A stretch of 10,750 nucleotides of DNA, taken from positions 22,133 to 32,882 of the forward strand of contig DIXL01000025.1 in assembly GCA_002428685.1 (NCBI GenBank). The letters run 5' to 3'. Shown in pieces: positions 6,937-10,750 of this stretch. Source of the stretch: Cloacimonetes bacterium UBA6081 (GTDB lineage: Bacteria; Cloacimonadota; Cloacimonadia; Cloacimonadales; Cloacimonadaceae). Position numbers and translations under genes: made by a program. The stretch's first letter is position 1, and every line of letters starts with the position of its first letter. A model generated the notes under the pieces. The model saw nothing but the letters and a program-made list of their open reading frames with translations. It was not told the DNA's origin and did not search any database.

Positions 6937-7403
6937 GTACGCATGAGAAGACGATCAATATTGACTCATTCTTTGCCCAGTTAAAACATGGAGCACAAGA
7001 TAAGAGAAGAAGAGTTAAGGTATTTATTTATGAGGCTTTTCAAATGGAATTCCTGGAGTTTCTGGCTGGCAAGGGTGATAAAAAAGACTGGTTATTAGAC
7101 GATCTTAGTTATCGCTTCAGTAAACTTGTCCGAATAGGTTGTGTAATATACAATGGAACCTACGAAGATAGGCTGTATAGGCTGGAGTCTTCAAGCAAAA
7201 GAGTTACGGCCATGAAATTTATGGATAAAGGGTTTAATGATAGAGTTTATTGTAGAGAACTTGATTGCAGCGATGCAGATGGTGAATATAAAAAAGTGAT
7301 TTTAACTCATCTGCACAGGGACAAAAAGTCTGATAAAATCAGAAATAAAGAGATAAAAATAATAGAAAAAGTAGGTAGTTATGAGTTCGACTGTGAACAT
7401 TAA
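6909..7403 (+). CDS. RelE/HigB-like toxin of a toxin-antitoxin-chaperone system
   Basis: Probable mRNA-cleaving toxin of the RelE/HigB superfamily, 164 residues from TTG. The RelE-like core spans residues about 36-155: beta strand VKVFIY, helix EAFQMEFLEFLAGK, then LYRLES, VYCRELDC, a strand VILTHLHR and the basic tail KKSDKIRNKEIKIIEK, which resembles the usual 'F.KK..KTP..EI..A' ending. The first 35 residues are an extra N-terminal extension. The start is doubtful: GGA is only one base before the TTG, the frame is open back to 6855 without ATG or GTG, and ATG 7044 has a good GAGG eight bases upstream but would cut off the first strand. It overlaps the antitoxin by 23 bp. The region is clearly AT-rich (one 60-nt line near its end has about 22% GC), suggesting acquisition. 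Family call rests on fold-level resemblance and neighbours. Confidence 0.65.
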   Translation: MTEFNLWINCTHEKTINIDSFFAQLKHGAQDKRRRVKVFIYEAFQMEFLEFLAGKGDKKDWLLDDLSYRFSKLVRIGCVIYNGTYEDRLYRLESSSKRVTAMKFMDKGFNDRVYCRELDCSDADGEYKKVILTHLHRDKKSDKIRNKEIKIIEKVGSYEFDCEH

Positions 7404-7812
7404 TGAGTTGCTTGGAAATGAATTTTCCAAAAACAAGAGCAAATACGAAGCGATAGCCATGAATATGCAGTTGGTTCTTGAGATAGACGCGTTTCGAAAG
7501 AGCCACAATATTTCAAAAAAAGCCATAGCAGAAGCAGCAGGTGTCCAAGCTTCATACCTAAGTCAGGTGTATGCAGGAGACAAATTGTTTAACATACCTA
7601 TGCTGGCTGGAATATCTCAGAGATTTAATATCCGCTTTGGCTTAGAGTTAACAGATCTATCGCAAACGCAAGTTCAGAGTCAAGTGCAGAAATTTACACC
7701 CTTTAAAGCCGCTAAATCCATTATTATCCCATTTACTGACTACTTGAATTCACGTCAAACTGGAAAAGTTTACTCTAATAGCTCAAATGAGAGGGTTGGA
7801 AATGGATATTAA
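7381..7812 (+). CDS. XRE-family helix-turn-helix antitoxin with C-terminal extension
   Basis: A 143-residue HigA-like antitoxin. The helix-turn-helix domain lies at about 31-93: FRKSHNISKKAIAEAAGV is the first part, ASYLSQVYAGDKLFNIPML the recognition helix and following turn, and ISQRFNIRFGLEL the last helix. It should bind the operon's own promoter and neutralise the toxin. Residues 94-143 form an extra tail, polar at first (QTQVQSQVQ), then a hydrophobic patch FTPFKAAKSIIIPFTDYL, then a disordered end. In known TAC antitoxins such a tail is the chaperone-addiction (ChAD) segment that SecB binds; here this is inference. The ATG at 7381 follows AGGT and overlaps the toxin by 23 bp, while the 3' end overlaps the SecB-like gene by 11 bp, so all three genes are translationally linked. 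Confidence 0.8.
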   Translation: MSSTVNINELLGNEFSKNKSKYEAIAMNMQLVLEIDAFRKSHNISKKAIAEAAGVQASYLSQVYAGDKLFNIPMLAGISQRFNIRFGLELTDLSQTQVQSQVQKFTPFKAAKSIIIPFTDYLNSRQTGKVYSNSSNERVGNGY

Positions 7813-8284
7813 AAGAAGCGAATTGCAGCAGCAGCTTTTTGTTGTGCTTAGTAGCGAAATTTCCGTTGACAGCATTGATGAAAATGATTCTTCCAAAAAG
7901 AATTTGGACTTGTTAGATATCGACTTTAACCTTTGGACAAACGAAGAGAACGACCATTTACTTAGAGTGATATTTACCATAAGTGGAGCGCAAAGGCAGG
8001 GCAATATCCCCGGGTTAAAGTTCAAAGTTCAAGCCGGTTGCGATTTTGAAATAGATAGGAGTTTACATTCTGAAAGTGCAGAGTTTATCAGTTTGGCAAA
8101 ATTCTCAAGTGTAGGAATCACTTACAACAATATTAGAGCATATTTACAAAGCGTTAGCTCTTACTATCCAGTGCCCGTTTATATACTCCCCACAATAGAT
8201 ATAAACGATTTGTGGGACAAAAAGGATAATCCATCTCCTCAGAAAACAATAGAAAAAAAGAGAAGAGTTACAAATGTCCGATAA
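7802..8284 (+). CDS. SecB-like chaperone of a toxin-antitoxin-chaperone system
   Basis: A 160-residue protein with the SecB fold. The diagnostic part is residues about 53-138: LLRVIFTISGA, then GLKFKVQAGCDFEI, then helix FSSVGITYNNIRAYLQSVSS, and the strand and end PVYILPTIDINDLW, which line up with E. coli SecB (VLRVTV ... VQQGGIFSI ... YAREVITSMVSRG ... LNLAPVNFDALF). The protein length is also that of SecB (155). The N-terminus (about 40 residues) and the basic tail (KTIEKKRRVTNVR) differ from classical SecB, whose tail is acidic. ATG 7802 is chosen because GAGGG ends six bases upstream; ATG 7787 would add five residues. In TAC systems such chaperones bind the antitoxin tail, protect it and enable toxin inhibition, and may also assist export. 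Confidence 0.8.
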   Translation: MDIKRSELQQQLFVVLSSEISVDSIDENDSSKKNLDLLDIDFNLWTNEENDHLLRVIFTISGAQRQGNIPGLKFKVQAGCDFEIDRSLHSESAEFISLAKFSSVGITYNNIRAYLQSVSSYYPVPVYILPTIDINDLWDKKDNPSPQKTIEKKRRVTNVR

Positions 8285-8291
8285 CATTATG

Positions 8292-8318
8292 TTATATACT
8301 ATGCAAAATGAGTAGTAT
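8292..8318 (+). promoter_or_regulatory. Possible promoter and small inverted repeat between chaperone and barrel-protein genes
   Basis: TATACT (8295-8300) matches the -10 consensus at 5 of 6 bases; overlapping TTATAT (8292-8297) lies 18 nt after TTACAA (8268-8273). A 6-bp inverted repeat, ATACTA (8296-8301) and TAGTAT (8313-8318), with an 11-nt loop covers the same place and lacks a T-tract. The next gene has its own ribosome binding site, so an independent transcript is plausible, but the evidence is weak. Confidence 0.3.
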
Positions 8319-8370
8319 CGTCTCTGCTTACTATCAATAGAACACCAAGATAACCCCAAGGAATTTGATT

Positions 8371-9198
8371 ATGAATAAGTTTCGCTGTATTTTGCCGACA
8401 CTTTTATTGTTAGCAGCCACAGCCCAGGCTCAGCTTCTGGATTTTTTTGTCCCTCAAGCACCGCCGCAAACGACGCAGGAAGCCTTCATCCGTTACATGC
8501 GGGGCGGATATTTAACTTCCGGCTCCTATTATCAGTTTCTAAATCCCGGTAAGGGAGTGGAGCATTTGGAAGCTGCGTCGCTTACGATGTTACATTATAC
8601 CTGGAACAAGTTTGCCAAACAGGATTCTCCTGCCGGCTCACCCATGGTAACGCTTGGCATCCTGGACAATATTGCAGGCTTACAAGGCTCTGTAAATGGA
8701 GAGCTGATAAACACTTACTTTATTGACATCGGCAGCCTGGCCGCTGGCTACACCTTGCCTCTGTTTAACTACGGAGCCTATTTGAATATTGGTGCAAAAG
8801 CAGCAGCCACCTACAACACTCCCTATGCAGACAGCACCTACACTTTGGGGACGGACTTCCTCTTTGTGGAATCATTTGATTACGACGGCACCAAGCTGAC
8901 TAAAGTGCACAGAAGTGAGCCTTACTTCGGCCTAACCACCGAAACAGCAGTACGGTTTGGCGTGCGGGTATATTACAATTGGTTCGTTTCGCTGGCTTTG
9001 GGGGTTCGGCACACTCCCGAAAAAAGCGGCAGATGGTTTCAAAAATCCGACATAGATAGCTGGCAGGCACAGCCGGAGACCTTTGATCCAATTTTTTGGG
9101 ACGCCTATTACTGGACGGATAAAAACTTGCCCGATAACAATTTCTTTGTGAACGGAAACAGCTATTTCCTGCATCTGAGTGTAAGCCCATTTTTCTAA
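8371..9198 (+). CDS. Probable outer-membrane beta-barrel protein of unknown function
   Basis: A 275-residue exported protein that I do not recognise. Residues 1-21 form a signal peptide with likely cleavage after AQA in LLLLAATAQAQL. The mature part has alternating polar and hydrophobic, aromatic-rich strands with glycine (for example GYTLPLFNYGAYLNIGAKAAATYN, YFGLTTETAVRFGVRVYYNWFVSLALGVRH cut into segments), and it ends in a strand YFLHLSVSPFF with terminal Phe, the beta-signal read by the BAM complex. These are features of small outer-membrane barrels. ATG 8371 is chosen because AAGGA (8358-8362) lies 8 nt upstream; TTG 8365 would be only 2 nt away. It follows the SecB-like gene by 86 bp, and its base composition returns to that of the window's other genes. 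Transport or structural role unknown. Confidence 0.7.
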   Translation: MNKFRCILPTLLLLAATAQAQLLDFFVPQAPPQTTQEAFIRYMRGGYLTSGSYYQFLNPGKGVEHLEAASLTMLHYTWNKFAKQDSPAGSPMVTLGILDNIAGLQGSVNGELINTYFIDIGSLAAGYTLPLFNYGAYLNIGAKAAATYNTPYADSTYTLGTDFLFVESFDYDGTKLTKVHRSEPYFGLTTETAVRFGVRVYYNWFVSLALGVRHTPEKSGRWFQKSDIDSWQAQPETFDPIFWDAYYWTDKNLPDNNFFVNGNSYFLHLSVSPFF

Positions 9199-9281
9199 GC
9201 AAAAAAGCAGCTTGACAAATTAAATATCAACAGGGAAACTGCCCCGGACATAAAATACACTACTAAAAGAAAGAGGTTAAC

Positions 9282-10397
9282 ATGCAAGAGAGTGGCAAGC
9301 CGGAAAACATAGGGATATTTCACGGCTTATCGGAAGATGTGGTTAGCAGTTTTGCCAAAGATTTGGAAAGACTGCATTTCGTGAAAGGCGAAGCCATTAT
9401 CTCCGAAAATTCCTGGGGTGACAATCTGTTTTTTATCTGCCGTGGTAAGGTGGAAATTAATAAAGGGCTAAACAATGCAGAGACTCCATTTGCGCAGTTA
9501 TCTATCCTGGAACCGGGAGAATTTTTTGGAGAAATGGGTCTTATTGACGACGAACCCCGTTCTGCCAGCGTGGTTGCTTTGGAAGATACTGAATTGCTGC
9601 TCATCCCCAGAGAGGTTTTTACCCAGATAACTTTTTCGCATCCTGTGGTGATGCTCAATTTGATGCGAACCCTTTCCGGACGGTTGCGGGACACAAACGA
9701 ACGCTTTGTGGAACTGATGGATCAGATGATTTCCAAAAACCGCCTGATGGCCATAGGTATGGCAGCCAGCAAAATTATCCACGACATCAAAACGCCTTTA
9801 ACCGTAATCGTTTTAACGGCACAATTGATGGAAAACATCTTTCCCGGTAGCAGCGAATTTACCGAGAGCATCGTGAAACAAACCAAAATGATAGATTCCC
9901 TGGTGCGCGAAGTTTTGGATTTTGCCAAAGGCACCGAAACTCCACCCTTGATTCAGAAAATAGATTTGGACGCCTTTTTCCATGAAGTTCAGGAAGTTTA
10001 TATCTCAGCATTAAAGGGACGCGACATCACTTTTATTGTGGAAAACAAGGTTACGGATTTTGTCCATTTTGACGAAGGAAAAATTAGGCGCGTTCTGATA
10101 AACCTGATTAAAAACGCCTCCGAAGCCATCAAAAGCCAGGGTGAGATTAAAATAACCAGCAGCATGTCCGCCGGCTGGCTGCAGATTTCCGTAATAGATA
10201 ATGGGCCTGGAATCTCGCAGAAAATTCGCGAAGACCTTTTTCAACCATTTGTTTCAGAGGGTAAAACCCATGGCACCGGCTTGGGGTTGGCAATTTGCAA
10301 AAAACTGGTTTTGGAACATCGTGGCCGCCTGGAATTTATCCCCCTGGAGCCACATGGCAGCCGTTTTGATATTCGTATCCCGCAAAACTCTGCTTAA
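9282..10397 (+). CDS. Soluble sensor histidine kinase with N-terminal cyclic-nucleotide-binding domain
   Basis: A 371-residue cytoplasmic kinase without membrane segments. Residues about 12-130 are a cNMP-binding (Crp-like) beta-roll, including the phosphate-binding cassette GEFFGEMGLIDDEPRSASV at 79-97, where Glu84 and Arg93 occupy the positions that bind cyclic nucleotide in Crp. A linker helix (131-158) leads to the dimerisation domain with phosphoacceptor His167 in ASKIIHDIKTPLTVI. The ATPase domain has the N-box LINLIKNASEAI (272-283), G1 DNGPGI (306-311), F-box LFQPF (319-323) and G2 GTGLGLAI (331-338), so all catalytic motifs are intact. AAGAGG (9271-9276), five bases upstream, supports ATG 9282. 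No response regulator is next to it, so it is an orphan in this window. The ligand may be cAMP, another nucleotide, or none. Confidence 0.9.
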   Translation: MQESGKPENIGIFHGLSEDVVSSFAKDLERLHFVKGEAIISENSWGDNLFFICRGKVEINKGLNNAETPFAQLSILEPGEFFGEMGLIDDEPRSASVVALEDTELLLIPREVFTQITFSHPVVMLNLMRTLSGRLRDTNERFVELMDQMISKNRLMAIGMAASKIIHDIKTPLTVIVLTAQLMENIFPGSSEFTESIVKQTKMIDSLVREVLDFAKGTETPPLIQKIDLDAFFHEVQEVYISALKGRDITFIVENKVTDFVHFDEGKIRRVLINLIKNASEAIKSQGEIKITSSMSAGWLQISVIDNGPGISQKIREDLFQPFVSEGKTHGTGLGLAICKKLVLEHRGRLEFIPLEPHGSRFDIRIPQNSA

Positions 10398-10422
10398 GTA
10401 AACCCATCCCTCTCCCTTATAT

Positions 10423-10491
10423 GCATTCCCATATCATTCCCAGATCAATCTCAATAATATTGGGAATGATCTGGGAATGATATGGGAATGC
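10423..10491. repeat. Near-perfect 69-nt palindrome built from 11-nt units
   Basis: Two 34-nt arms (10423-10456 and 10458-10491) flank a single central A and are complementary at 32 of 34 positions; one of the two mismatches would be a G-U pair in RNA. Each arm is itself made of three 11-nt units, seen on the right as TTGGGAATGAT, CTGGGAATGAT and ATGGGAATGCT. The element lies 25 nt after the kinase stop codon and lacks a T-tract. It may be a 3'-end hairpin that ends or stabilises the kinase mRNA, a dispersed intergenic repeat, or a multi-site protein target. Confidence 0.85.
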
Positions 10492-10736
10492 TTATATGCA
10501 AGCGGGAGGAATCTGTTGTGGAAAAAGGCAATAGGCAATCCATGCGGTTCTGTTTGTAGTGGAAATGGCAAAATAAAACATAAAATATTTAAATGCCTGC
10601 ACGCATAAGTTACTTGACAGAAAACGAGGATAAGAAAAATATTGGTTTGAGGTATTGGAATTGCTATTTTTTGTGATAAATGGTTTTTGTTGATAGTGAG
10701 AAAAGCAGAATTGAACTGGATGAACCCTTGATTATC

Positions 10737-10750
10737 TGACCGCAAGGTCA
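10737..10750. other. Stem-loop with GCAA tetraloop at the window edge
   Basis: TGACC (10737-10741) and GGTCA (10746-10750) pair perfectly around GCAA, a GNRA-type tetraloop. The window stops exactly at the end of the arm, so a longer stem or a following T-tract cannot be seen. It may be a terminator or part of a structured RNA. Confidence 0.4.

Larger units (their letters stand above)
10398..10750. other. Non-coding region downstream of the kinase
   Basis: About 350 bases without a convincing gene. It begins with a large palindrome (10423-10491) close after the kinase stop. TTGACA occurs at 10614-10619 without a good -10. A frame of 19 codons starts at ATG 10680 and stops at 10739 (reading VFVDSEKSRIELDEPLII after the start), but it has no ribosome binding site and is too short to support. 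The window ends in a small stem-loop. A 103-codon frame on the other strand runs through the palindrome and has no protein-like features. Confidence 0.6.

Noticed and set aside
10680..10739. Small gene of 19 codons near the window end
   Set aside because: There is no ribosome binding site, it is very short, and nothing outside the window can be checked.
10434..10745. 103-codon open frame on the minus strand after the kinase
   Set aside because: It reads through the palindrome and its composition does not look like a protein; no ribosome binding site or motif was seen.

Overview
The window looks like a Gram-negative chromosome segment of moderate to low GC content. The best guess for the source is Cloacimonadota ('Candidatus Cloacimonas'-like) or a neighbouring lineage. 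The main clue is two large secreted proteins ending in the C-terminal sorting domain typical of those groups (YPNP(FNP) ... N(I)(K/R)GQKV(R/K)T ... W(N/G)GKD ... (S)SG(V/T)Y). A lipoprotein-type binding protein and a probable outer-membrane barrel protein fit an organism with two membranes. The phylum call is inference; no rRNA or universal marker is present. All called genes lie on the + strand.

Layout. 1-410 is non-coding. It carries an 84-bp unit duplicated in tandem (139-222 and 227-310), each copy able to fold into a 19-position stem, followed by a promoter and ribosome binding site. 411-2240 encodes an exported surface protein (beta-sandwich, CARDB-like region, sorting domain). A perfect 13-bp GC-rich hairpin separates it from 2296-4707, an exported right-handed beta-helix protein with two helix modules and the same kind of C-terminus. 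4708-5102 is a leader or intergenic region with two hairpins followed by T-tracts. 5103-5954 and 5938-6861 overlap and encode a BtuF/FecB-like binding lipoprotein and a BtuC/FecCD-like permease, the uptake half of a cobalamin or siderophore ABC transporter. No ATPase gene is in the window.

6909-8284 is the most interesting part: three tightly overlapping, AT-rich genes in the order RelE/HigB-like toxin, XRE-type helix-turn-helix antitoxin with an extra C-terminal tail, and SecB-like chaperone. This is the architecture of a tripartite toxin-antitoxin-chaperone (TAC) system such as Rv1955-Rv1956-Rv1957 of Mycobacterium tuberculosis, here in a very different organism. In that model the chaperone binds the antitoxin tail and lets it neutralise the toxin, so toxin control is tied to the state of protein export.

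8371-9198 encodes a signal-peptide-bearing, probably beta-barrel outer-membrane protein. 9282-10397 encodes a soluble histidine kinase whose sensor is an N-terminal cyclic-nucleotide-binding domain. 10398-10750 is non-coding and contains a nearly perfect 69-nt palindrome built from 11-nt units, and at the very edge a small stem-loop with a GCAA tetraloop.
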